From an uncultured Clostridia bacterium (GTDB lineage: Bacteria > Bacillota > Clostridia > Oscillospirales > Acutalibacteraceae), in the NCBI GenBank assembly GCA_945876745.1, contig CAMCPL010000004.1, forward strand, positions 111,082 through 175,081: DNA of 64,000 nucleotides. Reading direction: 5' to 3'. Of this stretch, positions 10,700 through 19,396 are shown one piece after another (within the stretch, counting starts at the first letter, position 1; every line of letters starts with the position of its first letter). Below the pieces are notes generated by a model. That model saw only the letters and a program-made list of their open reading frames with translations, ran no database searches and was not told where the DNA came from. Made by a program: the position numbers and the translations under genes.

Positions 10700-11881
10700 A
10701 TGCCAAGTAACGAAAGAATTAATAAAAGAAAAGAACAACAACGCAAAAAGGAAAGAAAAACAAAGATTACCGTTTGGATAATTTTGTTTGTTATTTTCTT
10801 TGCAATGATAATAATGAAAGTCTGCGAAATAGATTTCAACAGTATCAAAAATGCATTTTCGCAGGAAGCGTCAGTGTCTTCTTCGGGATATTACCCGTAT
10901 ACTTCCGACGGAGATAATGCACAGCTCGATATTGTAAATAACAAATTTGTTGTTTTTACAGATAGTGCAGTAGACGTGTTAAATATTCAAAATGCAAAAA
11001 AGCTATATTCCTTTGAACACGGCTATGCATCTCCTGCAAAAGCGTATTCTTCAAATTATATTTGCGTTTACGACAGAGCAGGTACAAGATTAAGACTTGA
11101 TTCACTTTCAAAAAATCTTTATGAATTAAGCCTTAATAAGCCTATTATTACTGCCGCTGTTGCAGATAACGGTGCCGTTGCTTATTCGACCTTTTCGGAT
11201 AGCTCAAAGTCAAAAATCGTTATCTTGTCAAAAAACAGAAACACTAAAGCAGAGTTTGAAATCAGCGACGGATACGTAACCTGTATTGCTCTTAATTCTA
11301 ATGCAAGTAAATGTGCATATGTAACTGTTAACAGCGAAAACGGCGAGTTTATTTCAACAGTTCATACCGTATCGGTTGCAAGTAATGAAGAAATTGCAAA
11401 ATTTGATTATAATAATTCCGATATACTTAATTTGAAATATGGCGCATACGATAGAATGTATGTTGTCGGCGTTGATTTTCTTTCTGTAATAAAAGGTCAA
11501 AAGGAACAAACTCAGGTTTTTGAAAAGGGAAGTATAACTACTCTGAATTATTGCTTTACGAACGATGATGAGCTTGTGCTGAATTACAGCGAATATTCTA
11601 ATTCGCAATCAACCGTAATTTCGTATGTAAAATCAAACGGTAAGGTGAAAACGAGTATCAACACCGATTCCGAGCCGAAATATTTAAGCACATACGAAAA
11701 TAAGATTGCAGTTCTTTATCCCAATAGCTTTTCTGTTTACTCGCTTACAAACGGTGAATTGAAACAAACCTTAGCTTGCGATAGCTATATTAACAGCGTA
11801 CATTGTGTGTCATCTAAATCATATGTTCAATACGGACAGAATGTTGATGTAATCGAAGCTCAAACGAAGGGTGATGAATAA
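10700..11881 (+). CDS. Membrane-anchored beta-propeller-like protein (DUF5711-like)
   Basis: 393 residues. A short basic N-terminus (residues 1-23, rich in Lys and Arg) leads to one transmembrane helix near 24-43. The remainder is probably extracytoplasmic and made of repeated beta-strand units of about 40-50 residues with Asp/Asn/Ser-rich turns, as in WD40-like or PQQ-like propellers. It resembles the DUF5711 proteins of Clostridia, placed from memory of the family pattern only. It sits between truA and a CvpA-type gene with almost no spacing, suggesting an envelope role. No catalytic motif is visible. Confidence 0.65.
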   Translation: MPSNERINKRKEQQRKKERKTKITVWIILFVIFFAMIIMKVCEIDFNSIKNAFSQEASVSSSGYYPYTSDGDNAQLDIVNNKFVVFTDSAVDVLNIQNAKKLYSFEHGYASPAKAYSSNYICVYDRAGTRLRLDSLSKNLYELSLNKPIITAAVADNGAVAYSTFSDSSKSKIVILSKNRNTKAEFEISDGYVTCIALNSNASKCAYVTVNSENGEFISTVHTVSVASNEEIAKFDYNNSDILNLKYGAYDRMYVVGVDFLSVIKGQKEQTQVFEKGSITTLNYCFTNDDELVLNYSEYSNSQSTVISYVKSNGKVKTSINTDSEPKYLSTYENKIAVLYPNSFSVYSLTNGELKQTLACDSYINSVHCVSSKSYVQYGQNVDVIEAQTKGDE

Positions 11882-11883
11882 TT

Positions 11884-12606
11884 TTGACAATTTTTAACTA
11901 TACTGTAAATTATGTTGATGTAATAATTGTCGGCATAATGCTTTTGTTTATGATAATAGGATGGGCAAGAGGAATTTTTATAACCGTAGTAAATTTAATT
12001 AGATATGCACTCGGTTTCTTTTTGTGTACATATTGCTCAAACAGTCTTGCACAACCGATTTATGACGGATTCGTTAAGGAAAGAATTGTTAATACACTTG
12101 CAAAGAAAGTTGTTACAAGTGCAAACATAGACGAGATATCCGCTAATCTTAATCAATTTGTCGATAATCTTCCGGATATCGTTAAGAGTAATCTTGACGT
12201 TTCTACGCTTTCAATAAAATCCGGAGACGATATTGCCGCTTCAATAAGCGACTCGCTTTTTCAACCGATTGCAATGCTTTTGCTCAAAGGAATAATTTTT
12301 ATTGCCGTTTTCGTTATCTTTTTCGGAATTACAGGTATAATTATTTCTGCATTGCAACGACGCTCAAAGAAGAAAAACAAGGAAAAGAAAAGCGTTCTTA
12401 AAACGACCGACAGATTATTCGGATGTATATTCGGTGGCGTTAAGGGTATAATTATTGTATTTGTATTTGTATCCTGCGTTGATTTTATTTCACAGCTTGA
12501 ACCGGCATCCGGCTCTGCTTTTGTAACGAAAGCACTTGACAGCTCGCTGTATAATTATATTATTTCATTTAATCCGTTTAACGTGATTACCGAAGGATTG
12601 TTATAA
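11884..12606 (+). CDS. CvpA family membrane protein
   Basis: 240 residues with four hydrophobic segments (about 10-30, 35-52, 128-155, 182-205). The N-terminal NYVDVIIVGIMLLFMIIGWARG matches the CvpA pattern, in which a membrane helix is followed by a Gly-rich turn. CvpA is needed for colicin V export in E. coli and more generally affects envelope homeostasis; its molecular activity is not established. It starts with TTG two bases after the preceding stop, with GGGTGA about 8 bp upstream. A basic loop of Arg and Lys near 165-180 should face the cytosol. Confidence 0.75.
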   Translation: MTIFNYTVNYVDVIIVGIMLLFMIIGWARGIFITVVNLIRYALGFFLCTYCSNSLAQPIYDGFVKERIVNTLAKKVVTSANIDEISANLNQFVDNLPDIVKSNLDVSTLSIKSGDDIAASISDSLFQPIAMLLLKGIIFIAVFVIFFGITGIIISALQRRSKKKNKEKKSVLKTTDRLFGCIFGGVKGIIIVFVFVSCVDFISQLEPASGSAFVTKALDSSLYNYIISFNPFNVITEGLL

Positions 12607-12622
12607 TCAGAAAGGAATTGTT

Positions 12623-13246
12623 ATGAGCAAACTGAACGAAAACATCAAGGATTTATTTACAAATTGGAATACGATACCTAACTGGCTTTGCTTTTTAAGG
12701 ATTGCACTCATACCTGTATTTTCCGTCCTGTTCATAAAAGAGCAGTATATTGCGGCATTTATTTTGATGATAATTGCGGCTGTAACCGATTTAATCGACG
12801 GAAAGATTGCAAGAAAATTCAATATGATTTCGAATTTAGGAAAGATACTTGACCCTATTGCAGATAAGCTTTCTCAAATTGCAATAGTAATTATTCTTAT
12901 CGTTAAATTCTGGAGCTTTGAGGGCCCTTTGAAATATCTGTTCTTCTTATTCATAATTAAAGAGGGAATTATGGTTATTGCAGGTGCAGCACTTCTTGCA
13001 AAGGGTATGCGTCCTGTTGCCGCAGAGATGTGGGGCAAGGTTGCAACGACTGTATTTTACATATTTATGATTGCAATTATTGCTATCGGACCTAACGGTG
13101 CGCTCGTAGGTGTTGCATTCTTTAAGGCTTTGCCTGACGGAATAATCTACGCTATGGTAATAATTTCCGTAATTCTTGCATTTGTTTCGCTTTTCGGCTA
13201 CGCTCCCGGATTTATTCGACAAATAAAGGAAAACAAAAATAAGTAA
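12623..13246 (+). CDS. pgsA: CDP-diacylglycerol-glycerol-3-phosphate 3-phosphatidyltransferase
   Basis: 207 residues. It makes phosphatidylglycerol phosphate, the first committed step to phosphatidylglycerol and cardiolipin, in the cytoplasmic membrane. The CDP-alcohol phosphatidyltransferase signature is complete: Asp56, Asp59-Gly60, Ala63-Arg64, Gly73, Asp77 and Asp81, all metal or CDP ligands. The start MNWNTIPNWLCFLRIALIPVF-like context (residues 14-34) is typical of PgsA. Four to five further hydrophobic segments follow. AGAAAGGAATT precedes the ATG. Confidence 0.9.
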   Translation: MSKLNENIKDLFTNWNTIPNWLCFLRIALIPVFSVLFIKEQYIAAFILMIIAAVTDLIDGKIARKFNMISNLGKILDPIADKLSQIAIVIILIVKFWSFEGPLKYLFFLFIIKEGIMVIAGAALLAKGMRPVAAEMWGKVATTVFYIFMIAIIAIGPNGALVGVAFFKALPDGIIYAMVIISVILAFVSLFGYAPGFIRQIKENKNK

Positions 13247-13282
13247 TTTTCATAACTATAAAAACTATTAGGAGAATTTTAT

Positions 13283-15598
13283 TTGATGAAACAACCAATG
13301 TGTTCGCGTTGCGGCGAAAGACCTGCCGTAATTTTCTATCAAAAAATGGTAAACGGCGAAATGAAGCCGGAAAGTCTTTGCTTCAAATGCGCGAAGGAAC
13401 TAAATGTTGATTTAGGTCCTATCAAAACAATGATTGAAAAAATGGGCATCAGCGAGGAAGAGTTTGAGGCGGCTTCTGAGCAAATGAGTCAATTTATGGA
13501 AAATATGGACGATTTCGACTTCGGCGACATAGGAGCTATGTTCAATTCCGAAAATGCCGACGGAGCTCAAACAATGCCATTTGCCGATTTGTTCAACGGA
13601 ATTTCCGGTGATACTGCTTCCGACAGTAAGCAAAGCTCAAAACAGGGCAAAAAAAATAAAAAGTCGCGCAAGCCTGCCGAGGATAACAGAAAGTTTTTGA
13701 ACAACTACTGCAACAATCTTACCGCTAAAGCGAAAAAAGGTGAAATTGATAACATAATCGGCAGAGAAAATGAAATTGAACGTACTGTTCAGATTTTGTG
13801 CAGAAGAACAAAGAACAACCCCTGTTTAATCGGTGAGCCCGGTGTAGGTAAAACTGCGATAGCAGAGGGACTTGCAATAAAAATTGCAAAGGGTGAGGTT
13901 CCTGCACGCCTTGCAAATAAGGAAATTTATCTGCTTGATTTAACTGCGCTTGTTGCCGGAACACAGTTTAGAGGACAGTTTGAGGGCAGAATTAAAGGAC
14001 TTGTTGACGAGGTTAAACACGAGGGAAATATAATTCTTTTCATTGACGAGGTTCATAATCTTGTCGGTACCGGCGACAGCGAGGGCACTATGAATGCTGC
14101 TAATATTCTCAAGCCTGCGCTTTCAAGAGGCGAAATTCAGGTTATCGGCGCCACTACCTTTAATGAGTACAGAAAATATATCGAAAAAGATGCCGCGCTT
14201 GAAAGAAGATTTCAGCCAGTAAAGATTGAAGAGCCTTCTATTGACGACGCATACAGAATGTTGATAGGTATAAAATCATATTACGAAAACTATCACAAGG
14301 TTGCAATTAACGATACCCTTGTTTATAAAGCTGTCACAATGAGCGAAAGATTTGTAACCGACAGATATTTGCCGGATAAAGCTATTGACCTTTTGGATGA
14401 AGCATGCACCTGCGCTAATTTGAGAAATCCCGCTATCAGTCGCCTTCAGCTTTTAACAGAACAAAAATCGTCTATTATGGACAGGATTGACGAGCTATCA
14501 ACGCCCGAAGACGATACCGAAATTGATTATGAAATGATTTCAAAGCTCAAGAGTGAGCTGATTAATATTGACAACGAGCTGCCGGAGGTTGAAGAAAAGG
14601 CAAAGGATAATCAGGTTCTTGAAGCAGACCTTGCAAAGGTTATTTCAATGTGGACGGGTATTCCTGTTTCAAAGGTTGAACAAAATGACCTTGCAAAGCT
14701 TGCCGATCTTGACAAGGAGCTGAAGAGGCATATTATCGGACAGGATAACGCGATTGAAAAGGTTGCCAACGCGGTTCGCAGGGGCAGAATACAAATAAGC
14801 GCTAAAAAAAGACCGCAGTCCTTTATTTTTGTAGGTCCGACAGGCGTAGGTAAAACCGAGCTTGTAAAGCAGCTTGCAAACGCTTTGTTTGACAGTCCCG
14901 ATAATCTTATCAGACTTGATATGAGCGAGTTTATGGAAAAATTCAGCGTATCGAGAATTATCGGCTCACCTCCGGGATATGTCGGCTATGATGACGCAGG
15001 TCAGCTTACCGAAAAGGTAAGAAGAAAGCCTTACAGCGTAATTTTGTTTGATGAAATCGAAAAGGCACATAAGGATGTTTTGAACATTTTGCTTCAAATT
15101 CTGGATGAGGGCAGAATTACCGACGCACAGGGCAGGGTAGTAAACTTCGAAAATACCGTTATTATTATGACCTCGAACGCCGGTTCAACCGACCAAAACA
15201 CTATGGGCTTCGGTAAGACGGATAACGACATTAATCAAGAGGTTACAATGAAAGCTCTTGAAAGATTTTTACGTCCCGAATTTCTCGGCAGAGTTGATGA
15301 AATCGTAATATTCAATAAACTGACCTTTGACAATTTTGAAAAGATTGCAAAGATTATGCTTGATGAATTAGTGCCCGGCTTAAAGGATAAGGGTATTGAT
15401 TTTGTTTATGACGAAAGCGTCAGCGTATTTCTTGCAAAGCTTGCATACGGCTCAAAAAAGAATGCGAGAGGGCTTCGTGACGCTGTAAGACGTGAGATTG
15501 AAGAAAAGCTCGCAAATGCTATTGTATTTAACCAAAATACACAAATTAATAAAATTTCAATTACTGCCGATGAAGAAATAAAAATAAAAATTAATTAA
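13283..15598 (+). CDS. clpE: ClpE-like AAA+ unfoldase with N-terminal zinc finger
   Basis: 771 residues. An N-terminal Cys4 zinc site (Cys7, Cys10, Cys33, Cys36) replaces the usual ClpC N-domain repeats, then an acidic, low-complexity linker (about 60-130), then AAA module 1 with Walker A GEPGVGKT at 184-191, a short middle domain near 400-440, and AAA module 2 with Walker [10 protein letters not shown] near 515. The zinc finger plus two AAA modules is the ClpE layout; it would feed substrates to ClpP, which is not in the window. No CtsR heptad repeat is visible upstream. TTG at 13283 (8 bp after AGGAG) or ATG at 13286 can start it; one residue differs. Confidence 0.85.
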   Translation: MMKQPMCSRCGERPAVIFYQKMVNGEMKPESLCFKCAKELNVDLGPIKTMIEKMGISEEEFEAASEQMSQFMENMDDFDFGDIGAMFNSENADGAQTMPFADLFNGISGDTASDSKQSSKQGKKNKKSRKPAEDNRKFLNNYCNNLTAKAKKGEIDNIIGRENEIERTVQILCRRTKNNPCLIGEPGVGKTAIAEGLAIKIAKGEVPARLANKEIYLLDLTALVAGTQFRGQFEGRIKGLVDEVKHEGNIILFIDEVHNLVGTGDSEGTMNAANILKPALSRGEIQVIGATTFNEYRKYIEKDAALERRFQPVKIEEPSIDDAYRMLIGIKSYYENYHKVAINDTLVYKAVTMSERFVTDRYLPDKAIDLLDEACTCANLRNPAISRLQLLTEQKSSIMDRIDELSTPEDDTEIDYEMISKLKSELINIDNELPEVEEKAKDNQVLEADLAKVISMWTGIPVSKVEQNDLAKLADLDKELKRHIIGQDNAIEKVANAVRRGRIQISAKKRPQSFIFVGPTGVGKTELVKQLANALFDSPDNLIRLDMSEFMEKFSVSRIIGSPPGYVGYDDAGQLTEKVRRKPYSVILFDEIEKAHKDVLNILLQILDEGRITDAQGRVVNFENTVIIMTSNAGSTDQNTMGFGKTDNDINQEVTMKALERFLRPEFLGRVDEIVIFNKLTFDNFEKIAKIMLDELVPGLKDKGIDFVYDESVSVFLAKLAYGSKKNARGLRDAVRREIEEKLANAIVFNQNTQINKISITADEEIKIKIN

Positions 15599-15604
15599 AA
15601 AGTA

Positions 15605-15633
15605 TTGACATTTCGACGCACATTAGATATAAT
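15605..15633 (+). promoter_or_regulatory. Strong promoter of the first tRNA cluster
   Basis: TTGACA (15605-15610), 17-bp spacer, TATAAT (15628-15633), both consensus, 18 bp before tRNA-Gly and just after the clpE stop. A fully consensus promoter fits a stable RNA operon. Confidence 0.9.
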
Positions 15634-15650
15634 AATGTGCGTTGTGACAC

Positions 15651-15724
15651 GCGGGTGTAGTTCAATGGTAGAATCCCAGCCTTCCAAGCTGGTCGCGTGG
15701 GTTCGATTCCCATCACCCGCTCCA
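15651..15724 (+). tRNA. tRNA-Gly(TCC)
   Basis: 74-nt cloverleaf with GCGGGTG/CACCCGC acceptor stem, anticodon loop CTTCCAA on a CCAGC/GCTGG stem, GGTTCGATTCC T arm and encoded CCA. First of five tRNAs in this cluster. Confidence 0.96.
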
Positions 15725-15730
15725 AAAATT

Positions 15731-15807
<77 letters not shown>

Positions 15808-15817
15808 TTAGTTTTAT

Positions 15818-15895
15818 GGTGGGATTGGCCTAGTTGGTTAGGGCGCCAGTTTGTGGCACTGGAGGTCATCAGTTCGACTCTGATATCCCACCCCA
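15818..15895 (+). tRNA. tRNA-His(GTG)
   Basis: Cloverleaf with acceptor GTGGGAT/ATCCCAC plus the extra G at -1 (15818) facing C73, the identity element of tRNA-His. Anticodon loop TTGTGGC, encoded CCA. Confidence 0.96.
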
Positions 15896-15901
15896 TTTTT
15901 T

Positions 15902-15976
15902 TGGGGAGTAGCCAAGCGGTAAGGCAACGGACTTTGACTCCGTCATGCGTGGGTTCAAATCCCGCCTCCCCAGCCA
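15902..15976 (+). tRNA. tRNA-Gln(TTG)
   Basis: 75-nt cloverleaf; acceptor TGGGGAG/CTCCCCA with the weak U1-A72 pair typical of tRNA-Gln, anticodon loop CTTTGAC, encoded CCA. Confidence 0.96.
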
Positions 15977-15986
15977 AATTTTATAT

Positions 15987-16062
15987 GATCCATTAGCTCA
16001 GGCGGTAGAGCACTTGACTTTTAATCAAGGTGTCCGGGGTTCGAATCCCCGATGGGTCACCA
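15987..16062 (+). tRNA. tRNA-Lys(TTT)
   Basis: 76-nt cloverleaf; acceptor GATCCAT/ATGGGTC with one G-T pair, anticodon loop CTTTTAA, encoded CCA. Last tRNA before the cluster terminator. Confidence 0.96.
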
Positions 16063-16063
16063 A

Positions 16064-16096
16064 AAATAAAAGTCGCAAAAGCGACTTTTATTTTTT
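16064..16096 (+). terminator. Terminator of the first tRNA cluster
   Basis: AAATAAAAGTCGC - AAAA - GCGACTTTTATTT 13-bp stem followed by T residues, directly after the CCA of tRNA-Lys. Confidence 0.9.
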
Positions 16097-16151
16097 GCTT
16101 ATCTTTCTCTATAATTTTTCTCTTTTCGCTAAAAAATGAGATTATTTTCTG

Positions 16152-16180
16152 TTTACATTACATCTTTAATATGATAAAAT
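16152..16180 (+). promoter_or_regulatory. Putative thyA-folA promoter
   Basis: TTTACA (16152-16157), 17-bp spacer, TAAAAT (16175-16180), 30 bp upstream of the thyA start. Confidence 0.55.
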
Positions 16181-16209
16181 TAGTATATTAGGATAACGGA
16201 GGTAAGCCT

Positions 16210-17112
16210 ATGTCACAATGGGATAAGGATTATATTGGACTTTGCAAGCTTATCTTAAGCGAGGGTATTGAAGTCGAAAACAGAACGGGAATTAATACTA
16301 TTAAGGTACCGTCACATCATTTTCATTTTGATTTGCAACAGGAATTTCCTATACTTACGACAAAGCAGCTGTTCATTCGTCAGGCTGTTTTGGAAATGCT
16401 TTGGATATATCAGGCTCAATCCAATGACGTTAGATGGCTTCAGGAAAGAGACGTAAAGATTTGGAACGAATGGGAAATTGACGAAAACGGAATTTGGAGC
16501 GCAACTCAAATGCTCGCTGATGAAAACGGTAAGCTAATAAAGCAGAAAGTTCAAAAGAATTTCGGCAGGGAGTATGCGCATACAATCGGAACCGCTTACG
16601 GCTATATCGTTAATAAATTCCAAATGACTCAAAATTTGATTAATACTCTCAAGAATAACCGTAATGACAGAAGAATGATTATGACTTTGTGGCAGAATGA
16701 CTATTTGGAAACTGCCGTGCTTCCGAGCTGTGTTTGGTCGAGCGAATGGGATGTTACAGACGGCAAGCTAAATTGCTGGGTGCACCAGAGAAGCTGTGAT
16801 GTTCCTCTCGGTCTTCCGTTTAATGTAACTCAATATGCAGTTTTGAATTGTATGCTTGCACAGGTTTGCGGATTAAAGCCCGGAACTATTGACTGGTCAA
16901 TTAAGGATGCACATATTTATGTTAATCAAGTTGAGGGTATTAAGGAGCAAATAAGACGCTTTGACGAAACAGGCGACCTTCCGGCACCTGAATTATGGCT
17001 TAACCCCGAGGTTGACGACTTTTTCAAGTTTGATAATTCAAGAGACTGCAAGGATGTTAAACTAATTAATTATCAGCATTTAGGAAAAATTTCTTTCCCT
17101 ATTGCGCAGTAA
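16210..17112 (+). CDS. thyA: Thymidylate synthase ThyA
   Basis: 300 residues. It methylates dUMP to dTMP with methylenetetrahydrofolate, leaving dihydrofolate for the reductase encoded next. Active-site Cys174 lies in AVLPSCVW; Arg154-Arg155 in NDRRMIM and Arg194-Ser195-Cys196-Asp197 in HQRSCDVPLGLPFN bind the dUMP phosphate; HIYVNQVEGIKEQI near 236-249 is the HxY segment. The active-site context SCVWSSEW differs from the common PPCHxFxQF form, as in several Clostridial ThyA proteins. A GGAGGTAAG site precedes the ATG. Confidence 0.94.
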   Translation: MSQWDKDYIGLCKLILSEGIEVENRTGINTIKVPSHHFHFDLQQEFPILTTKQLFIRQAVLEMLWIYQAQSNDVRWLQERDVKIWNEWEIDENGIWSATQMLADENGKLIKQKVQKNFGREYAHTIGTAYGYIVNKFQMTQNLINTLKNNRNDRRMIMTLWQNDYLETAVLPSCVWSSEWDVTDGKLNCWVHQRSCDVPLGLPFNVTQYAVLNCMLAQVCGLKPGTIDWSIKDAHIYVNQVEGIKEQIRRFDETGDLPAPELWLNPEVDDFFKFDNSRDCKDVKLINYQHLGKISFPIAQ

Positions 17113-17121
17113 GGAGCGCTT

Positions 17122-17601
17122 ATGTCAATTTCAATTATTGCCGCTGTCGGCAGAAATTTAGAATTAGGTAAAAAGAATGACCTTATTTGGCATTTTAAGC
17201 AGGATATGAAGTTCTTTAAGGAAACAACTTTAGGTCATACCGTCATAATGGGCAGAAAGACCTTTGAGTCGCTTCCAAAGGCGTTGCCTAACAGACTTAA
17301 TGTTGTAATTACCTCCGATAAAGGATACAATGCCGAAAATGCCGTTGTTGTTTCAAGTGTTGAAGAAGCGTTGAAATATTGCGAAAATGATGAAGCGTTT
17401 ATTATCGGCGGCGGTATGATTTATAAGGAGCTTCTTCCTTATGCCGATAAGCTGTATTTAACTGAAATCGAGGATAGCTGTGAAGATGCCGACACATTTT
17501 TTCCGTCGTTTGATAAAGAAAAATATAATCGCACCGTACTCAAGTCACTCTACGAAAATTCAATTGCTTTTTCGCATATAATTTATGAGAAAATTAAATA
17601 G
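17122..17601 (+). CDS. folA: Dihydrofolate reductase
   Basis: 159 residues, normal length. It reduces dihydrofolate to tetrahydrofolate with NADPH, regenerating the cofactor oxidised by ThyA. The acidic catalytic residue is Asp28 in IWHFKQDMKFFK; MGRKTFESLP at 43-52 and EAFIIGGGMIYKELLPYADKLYLTEI near 92-117 form the NADPH site. It lies 9 bp after thyA, the classic thyA-folA pair, and is followed by a terminator. Confidence 0.95.
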   Translation: MSISIIAAVGRNLELGKKNDLIWHFKQDMKFFKETTLGHTVIMGRKTFESLPKALPNRLNVVITSDKGYNAENAVVVSSVEEALKYCENDEAFIIGGGMIYKELLPYADKLYLTEIEDSCEDADTFFPSFDKEKYNRTVLKSLYENSIAFSHIIYEKIK

Positions 17602-17610
17602 CTTTTATGA

Positions 17611-17640
17611 AAAATACCGAGTTTACTTTCGGTATTTTTT
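17611..17640 (+). terminator. Terminator of thyA-folA
   Basis: AAATACCGA - 8-nt loop - TCGGTATTT stem followed by a T-run. Confidence 0.85.
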
Positions 17641-17673
17641 TATGTAATATGACGATAATATAAGAAATAATAA

Positions 17674-17739
17674 ATTTCCTATTGACAAAGTAGGAAATAA
17701 AGTATATATTATTTTTGAAAAACCTATTAGATTAATAGG
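17674..17739 (+). promoter_or_regulatory. iscS promoter with two operator-like palindromes
   Basis: TTGACA (17682-17687), 17-bp spacer, TATATT (17705-17710). Two palindromes frame it. The first, 17675-17699, has 8-bp arms ATTTCCTA and TAGGAAAT around a 9-nt centre and covers the -35 box. The second, 17723-17739, has 7-bp arms CCTATTA and TAATAGG around GAT and lies just after the -10 box. Both share CCTATT at the left and TAGGAA at the right with the same 21-bp span, which indicates one regulator binding twice. An Rrf2-family Fe-S sensor such as IscR is the obvious guess given the downstream genes; no such gene is in the window. Confidence 0.7.
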
Positions 17740-17764
17740 AATATAAAAAAAGGCGGAAAACAAA

Positions 17765-18949
17765 ATGAAAACTATATATGTTGATAACGCCGCTACTACA
17801 AGAATGTCCGATGTTGCTTATGAAGCAATGAAGCCTATGATGCAGGAAATCTACGGCAACCCGTCATCGCTTCATCATATCGGTCAAACGGCGAAGGAAT
17901 ATTTGGACGATGCAAGGGCAAGAATAGCAAAATGCATAAATGCTCAACCTAATGAAATTTATTTTACTTCCGGCGGAAGCGAAGCCGATAATCAGGCAAT
18001 TCTGACTGCGGCATATAACGGCGCAAAAAAAGGCAAGAAGCATATTATTTCTTCAAAATTTGAGCATCACGCTGTTTTGCATACTCTTGACAAGCTTGCA
18101 AAAGAGGGCTTTGAAATTGAGCTTCTTGACGTTTACGAAAACGGTATTGTAAAGGTTGAAGACGTCAAAAATGCGTTGAGAGACGATACTGCGCTTGTCA
18201 CCATTATGACTGCAAATAACGAAGTCGGAACGATTCAGCCTATTAAGGAAATCGGTGAAATCTGCAAGGAAAATAAGGTTATTTTCCATACCGACGCCGT
18301 TCAGGCTATCGGTCATATCCCTGTTGATGTAATCGAAATGAATGTTGATATGCTTTCCGTATCTGCCCATAAATTCCACGGTCCGAGAGGCGTTGGATTC
18401 CTGTATTGCAGAAAAGGCATTTTGCTTCAAAACCTTATAAACGGAGGTGCTCAGGAAAGAGGTAAGAGAGCCGGAACAGAGAATACTCCTGCAATTATGG
18501 GAATGGCTGCGGCAATTGAAGACGCTTGTTCTAATCTCGAAAAGAATGCACAATATGTATCAAAGCTGAGAGATATGATAATTGACGGTTGCGCCGATAT
18601 TGAGCTTTCAAGACTCAACGGCGACAGATATAACAGGTTGCCGGGTACGATTAATTTCTGCTTTGAGGGTATTGAGGGCGAAGGCTTGCTTTTACTGCTT
18701 GACCAAGACGGCATTTGCGCTTCTTCTGGTTCAGCTTGTACAAGCGGTTCTCTTGACCCGTCTCACGTGTTGCTTGCAATGGGCGTGCCTGTTGCGGTTG
18801 CTCACGGTTCGCTTAGAATTTCACTTTGCGAATACAATACAGAACAGGAAGCGAAAACTATTATAGATTCTATTCATAAGGTTGTAGCATACCTTAGATC
18901 AATATCACCCGTATGGGAGAAAATTCAAAAGGGAGAGGTAGTAGAATAA
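17765..18949 (+). CDS. iscS: Cysteine desulfurase (IscS/NifS family)
   Basis: 394 residues, PLP-dependent. It takes sulfur from cysteine as an enzyme persulfide for Fe-S cluster and thio-tRNA synthesis. DNAATTRM at 7-14, FTSGGSEADN at 67-76, PLP Lys203 in SVSAHKFHGPRG, and persulfide Cys325 in SSGSACTSGSLDPSHVL mark the class I (IscS/NifS) form with its flexible loop. Downstream neighbours iscU (scaffold), nadA (Fe-S enzyme) and mnmA (tRNA thiolation) are its likely sulfur clients. Preceded by AGGCGGA. Confidence 0.95.
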   Translation: MKTIYVDNAATTRMSDVAYEAMKPMMQEIYGNPSSLHHIGQTAKEYLDDARARIAKCINAQPNEIYFTSGGSEADNQAILTAAYNGAKKGKKHIISSKFEHHAVLHTLDKLAKEGFEIELLDVYENGIVKVEDVKNALRDDTALVTIMTANNEVGTIQPIKEIGEICKENKVIFHTDAVQAIGHIPVDVIEMNVDMLSVSAHKFHGPRGVGFLYCRKGILLQNLINGGAQERGKRAGTENTPAIMGMAAAIEDACSNLEKNAQYVSKLRDMIIDGCADIELSRLNGDRYNRLPGTINFCFEGIEGEGLLLLLDQDGICASSGSACTSGSLDPSHVLLAMGVPVAVAHGSLRISLCEYNTEQEAKTIIDSIHKVVAYLRSISPVWEKIQKGEVVE

Positions 18950-19371
18950 TGGCATTATATTCAGAAAAGGTAATGGATCACTTTACAAATCCGAGAAATG
19001 TAGGTAAAATTGATGATGCAGACGGCGTTGGCGAGGTTGGCAACGCAAAATGCGGCGACATTATGAAAATTTACCTCAAGATAGATGAAAATCAAATTAT
19101 TACCGATGTAAAATTCAATACCTTCGGTTGTGCTTCTGCGATTGCTTCAAGCTCTATGGCTACCTGCTTAATTAAGGGCAAGCCTGTCAGCGAGGCTATT
19201 GAGCTTTCAAATAAGGCGGTTATTGAAGCGCTTGACGGATTACCGCCGGTAAAGATTCATTGCTCTGTTTTGGCTGAAGAAGCAATCAAGGCGGCTGTTA
19301 AGGATTATTATGACAGAAACGGAATTTCTTACGATCCCGCTATGTTTGAGGAAAAGGATATTCACGAATAA
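18949..19371 (+). CDS. iscU: Iron-sulfur cluster assembly scaffold IscU/NifU-like
   Basis: 140 residues. Scaffold on which [2Fe-2S] and [4Fe-4S] clusters are built with sulfur from the adjacent desulfurase. The three conserved cysteines are Cys35, Cys61 and Cys105, and Asp37 completes the site (NAKCGDIM; TFGCASAIASSS; KIHCSVLAEEAI). The start at 18949 overlaps the iscS stop (TAATG) and gives MALYSEKVMDHFTNPRNVG, the standard N-terminus; the frame is open further upstream but those residues lie in iscS. The absence of an iscA or hscBA pair fits the short Clostridial ISC operon. Confidence 0.94.
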   Translation: MALYSEKVMDHFTNPRNVGKIDDADGVGEVGNAKCGDIMKIYLKIDENQIITDVKFNTFGCASAIASSSMATCLIKGKPVSEAIELSNKAVIEALDGLPPVKIHCSVLAEEAIKAAVKDYYDRNGISYDPAMFEEKDIHE

Positions 19372-19396
19372 ACCGAATACCGAAAGGAACGGCATT

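Noticed and set aside
13247..13282. CtsR or CIRCE operator before clpE
   Set aside because: No GGTCAAA heptads or CIRCE inverted repeat are present in the short gap.
18913..18948. Longer iscU start inside iscS
   Set aside because: The added residues are out-of-family; the ATG at 18949 overlapping the iscS stop gives the standard N-terminus.
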